From Anaerolineae bacterium (GTDB lineage Bacteria > Chloroflexota > Anaerolineae > Promineifilales > Promineifilaceae): DNA of 64,000 bases. The DNA is taken from the NCBI GenBank assembly GCA_023384415.1, contig JAHDWJ010000011.1, positions 122,440-186,439 of the forward strand, read 5' to 3'. Below the pieces are notes generated by a model. The model was given only the letters and a program-made list of their open reading frames with translations. It had not been told where the DNA came from and did not search any database. Of this stretch, positions 1 to 8,282 are shown in pieces. Position 1 is the stretch's first letter; every line of letters starts with the position of its first letter. The translations under genes were made by a program, and so were the position numbers.

Positions 1-692
1 ATATATTGTCCCGTCTCATGGCGGGCACCCAGGTTATTCTCCTTAAAACCCGCCTGCCAGGAGATTTCCCCATCCTTGGGGGGAAGGCAATTCCCGGGGG
101 GGTGGCGTTGTGGGGGGTGTTCGGTTCCTTAACTCTGGGCTCTGTCCTGGGTCTTAATGCGGGCTATCGGAGTGGCTGGTGGGATCAAATCATCATGCAG
201 CTTTTAGATGCCCTCATTGCCTTCCCCCAGATTGTTTTATATCTGGTGGTGATTGCTGCGCTGGGGCAGGGTGATCTGGTCGTTATTTTGGCAATTACGG
301 TGACCGGCGCACCTGGGGTGGCCCGATTGGTTCGCAGCCTGACTCTGGACATTAAAACCCGTGATTATATTCGTGCCGCTGAAACCCGAGGGGAGAGTGT
401 CTGGTTTATCATGTTTCGGGAAATATTGCCCAACATTCGTGGGCCGCTGCTGGTAGATTCAATGTTACGGGTGGGATACGCTATTTTTGCTATTGGTACG
501 CTTGGGTTTTTAGGGATTGGCCTGCCCCCCCCTGACCCGGATTGGGGGAATATGGTCAATGATGCCCGTCGCAATATCTTCTTTAATCAATGGGCGGTTA
601 TTCCCCCATCGCTGGCGATTGCTACCCTGGTTATTGGCTTAAACTTATTTGCTGATGGGCTGCGGGAAGAGATAAATCGGTATCAGAAGTAG
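1..692 (+). CDS. Dipeptide/oligopeptide ABC transporter permease (DppC/OppC family), 5' truncated
   Basis: Inner-membrane permease subunit of a peptide-type ABC importer. The reading frame is open to the left edge; the first visible residues (ILSRLMAG) correspond to the conserved segment after the first membrane helix of DppC/OppC proteins, so the start lies outside the window. The coupling-loop region around RAAETRGES, followed by FREILPNIRGP, is the EAA-type contact with the ATPase. Several hydrophobic helices follow and the protein ends normally. The stop is 9 nt before the start of the fused ATPase gene, so the two form an operon. The substrate cannot be told from the sequence; peptides, amino acids or betaines are possible given the catabolic genes downstream. 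Confidence 0.93.
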   Translation, partial: ILSRLMAGTQVILLKTRLPGDFPILGGKAIPGGVALWGVFGSLTLGSVLGLNAGYRSGWWDQIIMQLLDALIAFPQIVLYLVVIAALGQGDLVVILAITVTGAPGVARLVRSLTLDIKTRDYIRAAETRGESVWFIMFREILPNIRGPLLVDSMLRVGYAIFAIGTLGFLGIGLPPPDPDWGNMVNDARRNIFFNQWAVIPPSLAIATLVIGLNLFADGLREEINRYQK

Positions 693-701
693 GAGTGAAG
701 G

Positions 702-2798
702 ATGAAGAGTGAGGAAAGTGTAGGGCCGCCGGTGTTGAAGGTAGAGAACCTGGCGGTGGCCTATAAAGTACGTGGGGGCGAGGTGGAAGCGGTGCAGGAT
801 GTCTCTTTTGAGATTCACCGGGGACAATCCTTGGGCATTGTGGGCGAATCAGGCTGTGGTAAAAGTACAGTTGCCTGGTCTATTGTCAACTTTTTGGGGG
901 CCAATGGATATGTCAAGCGGGGCAGTATTAAGTTCCAGGGGCAGGAGTTGGTAGGCAAAACGGGGGAAGCCTTGCGTCGCCTGCGGGGGGATCAAATTGC
1001 CATGGTATACCAGGATCCAATGCAGGCCCTCAACCCATCTATGCGTTTGGGGGATCAACTGCGTGAGGTGTTGACGGTGCATCGTGGACTGTCTAAAAAG
1101 GAAGCGGAGAGGCGGTGCATTGAAATGTTGGAGCGGGTATATATGCCGGATGCGGCCGCTGTCATGAAGCGGTACCCCCACCAAATTTCCGGGGGACAAC
1201 AGCAGCGGGTGGTCATTGCCATGGCCCTGCTCAACAACCCGGCCCTGGTGATTATGGATGAGCCAACGACGGCCCTGGATGTGACCGTAGAAGCGGCTGT
1301 GTTGGATTTGGTCGCTGAACTGCGCCGAGATTTTGATACAGCGATCATGTTTATTTCTCACAACCTGGGGGTGGTGGCACGGGTGTGTAACCATGTGGGG
1401 GTGATGTATGCCGGGGAGATGGTGGAAAGAGCCAGGGTGGGAGATTTGTATGCCAACCCGCAGCATCCCTATACGCAGGGGTTGATGCGCTGTGTGCCGA
1501 AGTTAGGTTCGGACAAGGTGAGTAGTATTTTGTACCCGATTCGCGGCCGCGTTCCTCCACCAGATAACCGCCCCGCCGGCTGTATCTATGGCCCTCGCTG
1601 TGATTATGCTCAGGATCGTTGCCAACACGAGCACCCGGCCCTACGCCCCATCTCAGGAGTGGGGAACTGGGCCCGCTGTCACTTTGCTGAGGAAATTGAC
1701 GCGGCCGCGTGGACACCCCCTGAAGAGATCCCCATTCCTACCATAGACCAACCCCAGAGCGACAACCAGCCAATCATGCAGATCAACGAGCTAAGCAAAT
1801 ATTACGAAGTCAGAGGTGACTCCTTGCGTGATGTTTTTGGCCTTAGCCAACCCCGCTACGTCAAAGCGGTTGAGCGGGTTTCTTTCACCGTGCCCAAAGG
1901 AAAAACATTGGGCATCGTTGGCGAATCTGGTTGCGGCAAAAGCACCCTCATCAAGACAATCATCGGTTTAGAAGACAGCAGCAGCGGTGAAGCCCAATTT
2001 ATGGGGTTTGACATCACCGGGGCCATCCAACAGCGCGATACCCAACTGATCCGCGAACTGCAAATGGTGTTCCAAAACCCTGACTCCACCATGAACCCGT
2101 CTTACACCGTTGGGCAGCAAATTGGCCGGCCGATGGAGCGATTCAACACGGTACCCAAAAACCAGATACGCAGCGAAGTCATTAAATTGCTGGAAGCGAT
2201 GCGCCTGGGGTCAAATTATTATGATCGCTTGCCTCGCCAGTTGAGCGGCGGCGAAAAACAGCGAGTTGGTATTGCTCGTGCCCTGGCCAGCCAGCCAGAT
2301 TTGGTTTTATGTGATGAACCGGTGAGTGCATTAGATGTTTCCGTCCAGGCGGCTATTCTAAACCTACTCCTTGAGGTACAACAGCAATTTGGCACCACCT
2401 TGATCTTTATCGCCCATGATCTCAGCGTTGTCCGCTTCTTTTCTGATTATGTAGCCGTCATGTACCTGGGGCAGATGATGGAAATTGGCCCGGCTGAGGC
2501 GATTTACGCCCCACCATATCACCCCTACACTGAAGCGTTGCTCTCAGCCGTGCCCATCCCAGATCCCAAAGCACGACAAAAGCGGATTCGCCTGGAGGGA
2601 GCTGTTCCCAGCGCCATGAACCCCCCAACCGGCTGTCGGTTTAACACCCGCTGCCCTCGTCGCCACTTGCTGCCTGACCCAGACATCTGCCTGACCGAGC
2701 CACCCTGGCGAGACGTTGGCCCGGACCATCAGATTTTTTGCCACCACACAGTAGAAACATTGAGCAGCTTTGATCCAGTTATTGCGGAAACGGTATAG
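702..2798 (+). CDS. Fused double ATP-binding protein of a peptide ABC transporter (DppD-DppF fusion)
   Basis: Cytoplasmic ATPase that energises the permease encoded just upstream. One 698-residue chain carries two complete ABC domains that are separate DppD and DppF polypeptides in most bacteria. Domain 1 has Walker A GESGCGKST at about 48-56, signature ISGGQQQR near 162 and Walker B with DEPTTALD near 185. Domain 2 has Walker A near 407, LSGGEKQR near 514 and DEPVSALD near 537. Each half ends in the Cys-bearing oligopeptide-transporter C-terminal segment (GCIYGPRC and GCRFNTRC). ATG at 702 follows the permease stop by 9 nt. The fusion fixes a 1:1 stoichiometry. The family call is secure; the substrate is unknown. 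Confidence 0.95.
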   Translation: MKSEESVGPPVLKVENLAVAYKVRGGEVEAVQDVSFEIHRGQSLGIVGESGCGKSTVAWSIVNFLGANGYVKRGSIKFQGQELVGKTGEALRRLRGDQIAMVYQDPMQALNPSMRLGDQLREVLTVHRGLSKKEAERRCIEMLERVYMPDAAAVMKRYPHQISGGQQQRVVIAMALLNNPALVIMDEPTTALDVTVEAAVLDLVAELRRDFDTAIMFISHNLGVVARVCNHVGVMYAGEMVERARVGDLYANPQHPYTQGLMRCVPKLGSDKVSSILYPIRGRVPPPDNRPAGCIYGPRCDYAQDRCQHEHPALRPISGVGNWARCHFAEEIDAAAWTPPEEIPIPTIDQPQSDNQPIMQINELSKYYEVRGDSLRDVFGLSQPRYVKAVERVSFTVPKGKTLGIVGESGCGKSTLIKTIIGLEDSSSGEAQFMGFDITGAIQQRDTQLIRELQMVFQNPDSTMNPSYTVGQQIGRPMERFNTVPKNQIRSEVIKLLEAMRLGSNYYDRLPRQLSGGEKQRVGIARALASQPDLVLCDEPVSALDVSVQAAILNLLLEVQQQFGTTLIFIAHDLSVVRFFSDYVAVMYLGQMMEIGPAEAIYAPPYHPYTEALLSAVPIPDPKARQKRIRLEGAVPSAMNPPTGCRFNTRCPRRHLLPDPDICLTEPPWRDVGPDHQIFCHHTVETLSSFDPVIAETV

Positions 2799-2803
2799 AA
2801 AAT

Positions 2804-2943
2804 TAGCCACGAATTTCACGAATTGGCACGAATAAGAGGGGAATGAGTGATCCACAGGTGACAGAGATGGTCGCAGACGTTTAACTCATAGGTGAAAATC
2901 TGTGACATCTGTAACTAAATCTCTAAGAATTCGTGGCAAAACC
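2804..2943. repeat. Intergenic degenerate repeats: inverted GCCACGAATT arms around a CCACAGAT-type block
   Basis: The segment after the ABC operon begins with GCCACGAATTTCACGAATT and ends with its inverted counterpart AGAATTCGTGGC, enclosing a block of the type ATCCACAGGTGACAGAGATG...GTGAAAATCTGTGACATCTG. The same two word families recur at 8.1, 11.25, 30.57, 33.7 and 43.4 kb in this window, always between genes. No gene is visible. The element ends just before the start of the CBS gene. Whether it acts as a terminator, an attenuator or a non-autonomous mobile repeat is not shown by the sequence. Confidence 0.7.
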
Positions 2944-2955
2944 AGGGATAGAACT

Positions 2956-3615
2956 ATGTTTGTCAAAGATTACATGACCCGTCACCCCATCATGGTTGCC
3001 CCAGAGATGCGGGCGACTGAAGCCCAAAAAATTATGTCGGAAAATAAAATCCGCCATTTGCCGGTGGTGGGCGAAGGTAAACGGTTGGTAGGGTTGGTGA
3101 CCCGCCAGCGGTTAGCCTTGAAACCAGATGCAATGGCCAGTTTGAATGTGTGGGAAATTACCCGGTTTTTAGCGAATATGTCGGTGCGCCAGGTGATGTT
3201 GGCTGCTAAACAGGTGCATACTATCGGCCCGGATAACACGGTTGAGCGAGCCGCTCGCCTCATGGCGGAGCAAAAGGTGAGCTGCCTGCCAGTGTTAGAT
3301 GGGGACGGTGTGGTGGTTGGCATTTTAAGTGAGGTAGATCTGCTCCGGGCTATTCAGGATATGTTGGGTATGACGGCTGAGGGAGTGCGGGTAACAATGC
3401 AGATGCCAGATGAGAAGGGGCAGTTTGCCCGTCTGGCCACGACATTGGCTGAACATGGGTGGGGGATTATGGGAATTGGGAGTTACCCGGCCCCTCGCCG
3501 GGCGGGGTATTATCAGATTGTGGTCAAGATTCCCCAGGTAACGGTGGAGCAGGTGCGGGAAGTGTTGAGTCAGATACCTGGGCAGGAGATGGTTGATATT
3601 CGCACGGTGGTTTAG
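2956..3615 (+). CDS. Tandem CBS-domain protein with C-terminal ACT-like domain (AcuB-like)
   Basis: A 219-residue protein with two CBS domains: MFVKDYMTRHPIMV begins CBS1 (about 1-60) and VRQVMLAAKQVHTIGPDNTV begins CBS2 (about 78-135). A C-terminal segment (about 142-219) has the pattern of an ACT-type ligand-binding domain. CBS pairs usually bind adenine nucleotides, and AcuB-like proteins are cytoplasmic regulators. A longer in-frame start exists at 2902, but it lies inside an intergenic repeat; ATG 2956 has AGGGA at 2944-2948, so it is preferred. The target is unknown; the neighbour is the methylaspartate ammonia-lyase-like gene. Confidence 0.85.
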   Translation: MFVKDYMTRHPIMVAPEMRATEAQKIMSENKIRHLPVVGEGKRLVGLVTRQRLALKPDAMASLNVWEITRFLANMSVRQVMLAAKQVHTIGPDNTVERAARLMAEQKVSCLPVLDGDGVVVGILSEVDLLRAIQDMLGMTAEGVRVTMQMPDEKGQFARLATTLAEHGWGIMGIGSYPAPRRAGYYQIVVKIPQVTVEQVREVLSQIPGQEMVDIRTVV

Positions 3616-3626
3616 GGGGGAGAGGG

Positions 3627-3674
3627 ATGACGAAAACGGATACGATAATAAAGTTTCTCCCAAACTTTTTATGA
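3627..3674 (+). CDS. Possible 15-codon leader ORF, coupled to the downstream gene
   Basis: ATG at 3627 is preceded by a strong purine run (GGGGGGAGAGGG) and opens 15 codons (MTKTDTIIKFLPNFL) whose TGA overlaps, as ATGA, the ATG at 3671 of the next gene. That next gene has no ribosome binding site of its own, so translation may be coupled through this small ORF. Alternatively this is the relic N-terminus of the next gene after a frameshift. No homology can be judged at this length. Confidence 0.35.
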   Translation: MTKTDTIIKFLPNFL

Positions 3675-4897
3675 TGGATGTTCCGGTTATTGCTTCACTG
3701 CTGGCTGTGCCTGGTTTGGCCGCTGCCGATCACCAGGTGATTTTGCTGGGGGTGCAGTTAGAAGGGAAGCCGGTGGTTTGGGGAGAGATCGCGGCCGCGT
3801 CCACCCCTCTTTTGCCCCATTATCCAGACGGCCTGGACGCTGCGGCCGCACTCCATACCCTGCACTCCCTCATTATACCCGCTTTACAGGGGCAACGGCT
3901 GGACAGCTTTCGCGCTCTGGCAGCTAAAATTGAGGCTCTGCGGGAAACAATCACCCTGACCCGTACCATCTCCCCCTCTCCGGATGACAAACCTACCTTC
4001 TCGCGCCGCGCCCTACTGACTGGGGATTTGTCGCCACCCTCTCCCAGGCAGGAGACGTACCAGATAGAGCGGCCGCTTCACCCGGCGATTCTTTATGGGG
4101 TGACAACGGCTTTGCTCGCGGCCGCGTCTCTGGCTCACAACTGCCCCATCAGCCACCTCATCGCCCGTGAGTATAACCTGCCCCAACCAGAACAAATCGT
4201 TCCCCTTCATGCTGAACTCGTTGGTCCCCAGTCGGCCCGGCTCTCTTTGCAGCAGAGGGCAGCTTCATTGGGGTTCTCGCTAGAAGCGAAGGCTGCGGCC
4301 GCACAGATGGGTCCCCAAAGTGAGAAACTGCAACAATTTGTTCGTCAATTACAGCAGTTAATTGTCCAAATGGCGGCCGCAGACCATTACCCGGTTATTT
4401 ACCTGGATTTGCAGGGGGGGATGGGGGTGATTTATGCCCAAAACGAGGGCAAAATTTTAGGGGCGGTGTATGGGTTACAGCAAGCTGCCCGGCCGGTTTC
4501 CCTCTGGCTGGCCGATCCGGTACGATTGCCTGATTTCCAGGCTCAGCGGGCTAAAATGGTGGCGTTAAAAGAGATGATTCGCTTCCGGGGGGTGGATGTG
4601 AAATTGATCGCCGGGTGGGGGGTGACAGACGCGACCGCAGCCCAGCAGTTTCTTCAAGAAAAAGCAGCCGATGGGGTATGCCTCAATGTTCATCAAATAG
4701 GCAGCATCGCTCAGGCAGTTGAAGCGGCCCTGCTGGTAAAAGAGCAGGAGGGAAAAGTGCTGCTGTGCGGCCGCGACCCCCATCTTATCGCCCCCTTAGC
4801 CCTGGCTGTCAGACCTGATCTCACCTTCCTTTGTTCCAGCCACGATGGTATTGCCCCCTTACATAATCAAATGATCCGCATTCTGTTCTCCGGGTAA
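3671..4897 (+). CDS. Methylaspartate ammonia-lyase (MAL) homologue lacking the catalytic residues
   Basis: About 408 residues that follow 3-methylaspartate ammonia-lyase (enolase superfamily) from end to end: VPGLAAADHQ at the N-terminus, RPLHPAILYGVTTALL, ISHLIAREYNLP, then the barrel strands. Active MAL binds Mg through Asp, Glu and Asp and uses a Lys base. Here the first Asp is kept (YLDLQG), but the second position reads WLADPV (Glu to Ala), the third IAGWGV (Asp to Gly) and the Lys strand reads LNVHQ. The protein should therefore not catalyse the lyase reaction and may bind a ligand or do something else. ATG 3671 matches family N-termini better than a TTG at 3593, which overlaps the CBS gene. 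It is rich in GCGGCCGC (seven copies, giving Ala-Ala-Ala runs). Confidence 0.75.
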   Translation: MMDVPVIASLLAVPGLAAADHQVILLGVQLEGKPVVWGEIAAASTPLLPHYPDGLDAAAALHTLHSLIIPALQGQRLDSFRALAAKIEALRETITLTRTISPSPDDKPTFSRRALLTGDLSPPSPRQETYQIERPLHPAILYGVTTALLAAASLAHNCPISHLIAREYNLPQPEQIVPLHAELVGPQSARLSLQQRAASLGFSLEAKAAAAQMGPQSEKLQQFVRQLQQLIVQMAAADHYPVIYLDLQGGMGVIYAQNEGKILGAVYGLQQAARPVSLWLADPVRLPDFQAQRAKMVALKEMIRFRGVDVKLIAGWGVTDATAAQQFLQEKAADGVCLNVHQIGSIAQAVEAALLVKEQEGKVLLCGRDPHLIAPLALAVRPDLTFLCSSHDGIAPLHNQMIRILFSG

Positions 4898-4940
4898 TCT
4901 CTTCCCACAGTATCAATTCGCAGCTTAAGCGGCACTGTTT

Positions 4941-4969
4941 TCGACAAAACTGCTACCCCCGGTTATAAT
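4941..4969 (+). promoter_or_regulatory. Sigma70-type promoter for the IclR-family gene
   Basis: TCGACA at 4941-4946, a 17-nt spacer and a perfect TATAAT at 4964-4969 lie about 80 nt upstream of the IclR gene. Transcription should start near 4976, just before the imperfect palindrome at 4988-5000. Confidence 0.6.
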
Positions 4970-4987
4970 TCCCCAATCGTCAGTTTC

Positions 4988-5000
4988 GGAACATTGTTTC
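4988..5000. promoter_or_regulatory. Candidate operator (imperfect palindrome) for IclR autoregulation
   Basis: GGAACATTGTTTC is an imperfect inverted repeat (GGAAC-ATT-GTTTC) directly downstream of the predicted transcription start. IclR proteins often bind such short palindromes near their own promoters. This is positional inference only. Confidence 0.3.
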
Positions 5001-5049
5001 ATAATACGCAACAGATTGAATCGCATGGCTGATCAGGCAGTCTCTAAAT

Positions 5050-5820
5050 ATGGCTTCAACCAATAACGGTGTGCAATCCATTGAACGAGCTATTGCCATC
5101 TTGCGCTGTTTCACTGAGGCCAAACCGGAGTGGCGGGTGACGGAGCTGGCAGACCGGCTGCACTTGCACAAAAGCAGTATTTCACGCATTTTGGCAACCT
5201 TGGAGCAAGAAGGGTTGGTTAAACAAAATGAGGAAACGGGTAAATTCCACCTGGGGGTGGGGTTGGTGGCCATGGCTGGGGTTGCTCTGGGCCACTTAGA
5301 TGCCCGCCGGGTTTCCCAGCCTCATTTGAATAGTCTGGTAGAGATTTGCCAGGAAACGGTCAATGTGACCATTTTGGATGGCAATGAATGTGTCAATATT
5401 GAACGAGTAGCCAGCCCGAAGCCGATTCGTTATGTGGGCTGGTTAGGACGGCGCACCCCTACCTATTGCACGGCTGCCGGCCAGGTACTGTTAGCCTATC
5501 GTTCTCCAGAGGAAAGGCAGGCCCTGCTGCCCAACCCTTTAGTTGTTTATACAGATAAGACGGTGGTGGACGCGGCCGCGCTCAACCATCTATTCACCCA
5601 GGTACGGCAGCAAGGGTACGCCATCGTCCATGAAGCATTTGAAGAAGGGTTTAGTGCCATCGCCGCTCCTGTCCATGATCACACCGGGCAGGTCATTGCC
5701 GCCATTACCATTTCTGGCCCCACCTTCCGCCTGGGGCCAGGGCAGATAGAACAGTTTGTGCCCCCACTGCTGGCAACAGTGGCTCGCATCTCGGCGGATA
5801 TGGGGTATCGTGAAGCGTGA
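5050..5820 (+). CDS. IclR-family transcriptional regulator
   Basis: A 256-residue cytoplasmic regulator with an N-terminal winged helix-turn-helix (about 8-62; VTELADRLHLHKSSISRILATLE) and a C-terminal IclR effector domain (about 75-250; GRRTPTYCTAAGQVLLAY and FSAIAAPVHDHTGQVIAAI are typical). IclR regulators usually sense small carboxylates or aromatic and amino-acid derivatives and control adjacent catabolic operons. Here the downstream genes are an unknown protein, an MttB-type methyltransferase and an FAD oxidase on the same strand, which are the likely targets. The effector is not predictable. Confidence 0.93.
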   Translation: MASTNNGVQSIERAIAILRCFTEAKPEWRVTELADRLHLHKSSISRILATLEQEGLVKQNEETGKFHLGVGLVAMAGVALGHLDARRVSQPHLNSLVEICQETVNVTILDGNECVNIERVASPKPIRYVGWLGRRTPTYCTAAGQVLLAYRSPEERQALLPNPLVVYTDKTVVDAAALNHLFTQVRQQGYAIVHEAFEEGFSAIAAPVHDHTGQVIAAITISGPTFRLGPGQIEQFVPPLLATVARISADMGYREA

Positions 5821-5846
5821 TAGGTGATAGGTGAGGAGTGAAGGGT

Positions 5847-6464
5847 ATGGAACGCATTGGCCCTGATCAAATTATCCCAGAGCGGCCGTTTACCCATCCC
5901 GCCCGCATCCGTTACCATGTCACTACCCTGCGTTTCATGGTGGACCAACTCCATTTGTTCCTGGAACAGCGGCCGCATCCCAGCCAACGCCCCCTCAAAC
6001 TGTATCGCCCCAACCCGACCCATTACCAGGTCCGTCTCATCGTGCCCCAGCCCGAACGCCTTACTCAGACCGCTGAACTCATCTTCGTCGGCTTCTTAGG
6101 TCATCGCCGCGCCGAGGCCAATCTGGCCCTGGCCGAAGAGTTTGATGCCTTGCTCGTGGCCGAAATTCCCGACCATCCCGGCCTGCTCAGTTACAGCACC
6201 ATGGCCCTCATCTGTGGCAATTTCAGCAACCTGGTCATCTTTGCCGATGAAGCCAGTAAAGGGCAGTGGAGCCACAGCCAGGCCCACGCTCAGGCGGTAC
6301 AGAAGTTAGCCCCCCATTTTTATGATACCGTTTGCCTTTATAACGGCGTATTACCCCAGGGCATCGCTGCCAGCCACGCCCTCCACCTCAGCCGGATCAA
6401 ATATTATGATTATCAACTGACTCCCTGGTGGCAGGGGGTTAGAGTGATGGGGAATGAGGAGTGA
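5847..6464 (+). CDS. Unrecognised 205-residue protein in the methyltransferase operon
   Basis: I do not recognise this family. The protein is soluble, without a signal peptide or membrane segments, and opens MERIGPDQIIPERPFTHPAR. The middle contains a run of ordinary alpha/beta character (YQVRLIVPQPERL, LLVAEIPDHPGLLSYSTMAL). ATG 5847 has GGAG at 5834-5837; a GTG at 5838 is possible but overlaps that site. Its stop lies in a degenerate repeat just before the MttB-family gene, so co-transcription from the IclR promoter is likely. Its position suggests a role in the same pathway, but nothing in the sequence identifies a reaction. Confidence 0.7.
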   Translation: MERIGPDQIIPERPFTHPARIRYHVTTLRFMVDQLHLFLEQRPHPSQRPLKLYRPNPTHYQVRLIVPQPERLTQTAELIFVGFLGHRRAEANLALAEEFDALLVAEIPDHPGLLSYSTMALICGNFSNLVIFADEASKGQWSHSQAHAQAVQKLAPHFYDTVCLYNGVLPQGIAASHALHLSRIKYYDYQLTPWWQGVRVMGNEE

Positions 6465-6474
6465 GATATGAGCA

Positions 6475-6512
6475 TCTTGGTCACTCGCCCACTCGCCACT
6501 CGCCAACTCGCA
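6475..6512. repeat. Degenerate ACTCGCC repeat between co-oriented genes
   Basis: A run of CACTCGCCCACTCGCCACTCGCCAACTCGC-type units lies directly before the MttB-family start. The complementary type (GGGCGAGTAGGCGAGTAAGTGAG) recurs at about 8026-8056, bracketing that gene, and again near 56.65 kb. The longer ORF that reads through this repeat is not credible as coding sequence. Confidence 0.65.
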
Positions 6513-6514
6513 CC

Positions 6515-8044
6515 ATGAACCGCACTAGAATTCGCGGCCGCGACCGGCAACCTGACTCCCCCCTGGCGGACAAACCGTTTCGTCCTCTGGTCAACCCGCT
6601 GCGCCCGGTTGAGATGCTCACCCCAGAGCAGTTAGAGCAAATCCATACCGCCTCGCTCCATATCTTAGAAAACATCGGCCTGGATTTTTTGCATGAAGAA
6701 ACTCTGGCCATCTGGCAAGCAGCGGGGGCAAAGGTAGATTGGGCCACCCAACATGCCTGGCTGGACCGGGGATTGGTCTTAGAGGCGGTGGCTCAGGCCC
6801 CGGCCCAATTCACCCTGTATGCCCGCAACCCGGCCCACAACCTGACCATTGGCGGCAACCATATCAACTTCGCTACCGTCGGCGCGGCCCCCTACTATTC
6901 AGACCAGGAACGCGGCCGCAGGCCGGGCACGCTGGCCGATTTTCAGCGGATGGTCAAACTGGCCCAACTGTGTGGCCCCATCCACATCGTCGAAGGGCTG
7001 CTGGTAGAACCCCAGGACATACCAGTTGTTTATCGTAACCTGGAAAAAGGGATCACCCTGTTCACCCTTAGCGATAAAGTGATTACGACGGCCGCCCATG
7101 GGCAGGAAGTCGCCACCGATTATCTCAACCTGGCTGCCCTCGTTTTTGGCGGCCTGGAAACAATAGAGCAGAAGCCAGTCATTCTTAGCAACGTCAACGC
7201 CAACAGTCCGCTCCGTTTTGATGAGCGGATGCTCTCCGCACTCCAGGTGTACATCCGGCATGGGCAGCCGGTCATCATTACCCCATTTATCCTGGCCGGG
7301 GCCATGAGTCCCATTACCATGGCCGCCGCCATCGCTCAACAAAACGCCGAAGCCCTGGCCGGGATCGCTCTGACCCAACTGATCAACCCTGGCTGCCCCG
7401 TTGTCTATGGCGGTTTTACCACCAATGTAGATATGCAAAGCGGCAGCCCCGCCTTTGGCACCCCGGAAGGGGGGATGGCCCTGCTGGTGGGAGCACAGTT
7501 GGCCCGTTATTATGGCCTCCCTTATCGGGGCAGCGGCGGCCTGAACAATGCCAAACTCCCCGACGCCCAGGCCGCATATGAGACGCAAATGTCGTTGTGG
7601 CCGGCCGTGCTGGCCCAGGCCAATGTCGTTTTTCACAGTGCTGGCTGGTTAGAGGCCGGCCTTGTCTGTTCATTGGAGAAATTCATTCTCGATGTCGAAG
7701 GGTTAGCCATGATGCACCATTTTCTGGCCGGGATGGAGATTACCCCAGAGACATTAGCCCTGGACGCCATCGCCGAGGTGGGGCCGGGGGGGCATCATTT
7801 TGGCACCGCCCATACCCTAAGCCGTTTCCGGGAGGCGTTTTACCGCCCCATTGTTAGTGACCGGCAAAATTATGAAGCGTGGTTGGAGCATGGGGGGCTG
7901 GACGCGGCCGCACGTGCCCATACCATCGCCCATCAACTTCTCAACACCTACCAATCTCCCTCACTCGACCCATCCCTGGCTGAAGCCCTGCAAGATTATG
8001 TCGCCCGTCGCAAAGGAGAGATGAGTGGGCGAGTAGGCGAGTAA
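6515..8044 (+). CDS. MttB-family (trimethylamine/betaine:corrinoid) methyltransferase, non-pyrrolysine type
   Basis: A 509-residue TIM-barrel protein of the MttB superfamily, which moves a methyl group from a quaternary or tertiary amine to a corrinoid protein. The family core is clear: LTPEQLEQIHTASLHILENI at the start, a glycine-rich central part, and VGPGGHHFGTAHTLSRFREAF near the end. There is no in-frame TAG, so it belongs to the non-pyrrolysine branch that includes glycine betaine methyltransferase MtgB and enzymes for proline betaine or carnitine. ATG 6515 is chosen because the region upstream in frame is repeat DNA. No corrinoid protein or activator gene is nearby. The exact substrate is unknown. 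Confidence 0.88.
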   Translation: MNRTRIRGRDRQPDSPLADKPFRPLVNPLRPVEMLTPEQLEQIHTASLHILENIGLDFLHEETLAIWQAAGAKVDWATQHAWLDRGLVLEAVAQAPAQFTLYARNPAHNLTIGGNHINFATVGAAPYYSDQERGRRPGTLADFQRMVKLAQLCGPIHIVEGLLVEPQDIPVVYRNLEKGITLFTLSDKVITTAAHGQEVATDYLNLAALVFGGLETIEQKPVILSNVNANSPLRFDERMLSALQVYIRHGQPVIITPFILAGAMSPITMAAAIAQQNAEALAGIALTQLINPGCPVVYGGFTTNVDMQSGSPAFGTPEGGMALLVGAQLARYYGLPYRGSGGLNNAKLPDAQAAYETQMSLWPAVLAQANVVFHSAGWLEAGLVCSLEKFILDVEGLAMMHHFLAGMEITPETLALDAIAEVGPGGHHFGTAHTLSRFREAFYRPIVSDRQNYEAWLEHGGLDAAARAHTIAHQLLNTYQSPSLDPSLAEALQDYVARRKGEMSGRVGE

Positions 8045-8071
8045 GTGAGTTTGCGAGGAGGGGCAATAGCA

Positions 8072-8230
8072 TTTATCCACAGATGTCACAAATGAGTCCA
8101 CTGAAAGAAGCCACGAATTTCACGAATTAACACGAATTTTTCTTGGGTAACTTCGCGCCTTCGCGTCTCTGCGCGACCTTTTTTCAGTAGAGTCACAGAT
8201 GGGCATAGATTTTTCATAACCCACCCGTGT
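8072..8230. repeat. Cluster of three degenerate intergenic repeat families
   Basis: This gap contains, in order, ATCCACAGATGTCACAAATG, GCCACGAATTTCACGAATT followed by AACACGAATTTTTC, CTTCGCGCCTTCGCGTCTCT, and a second CACAGATG-type word. All recur elsewhere in the window between genes. No gene is visible. Confidence 0.65.
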
Positions 8231-8282
8231 TCCTTTCTATCCGTGTTCCCTCTTTTTTCGGGGCTATTTCAAGGAGGCAAAG

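Noticed and set aside
6461-6514. Longer N-terminus of the MttB-family protein
   Set aside because: It translates an ACTCGCC-type repeat; family members start near ATG 6515.
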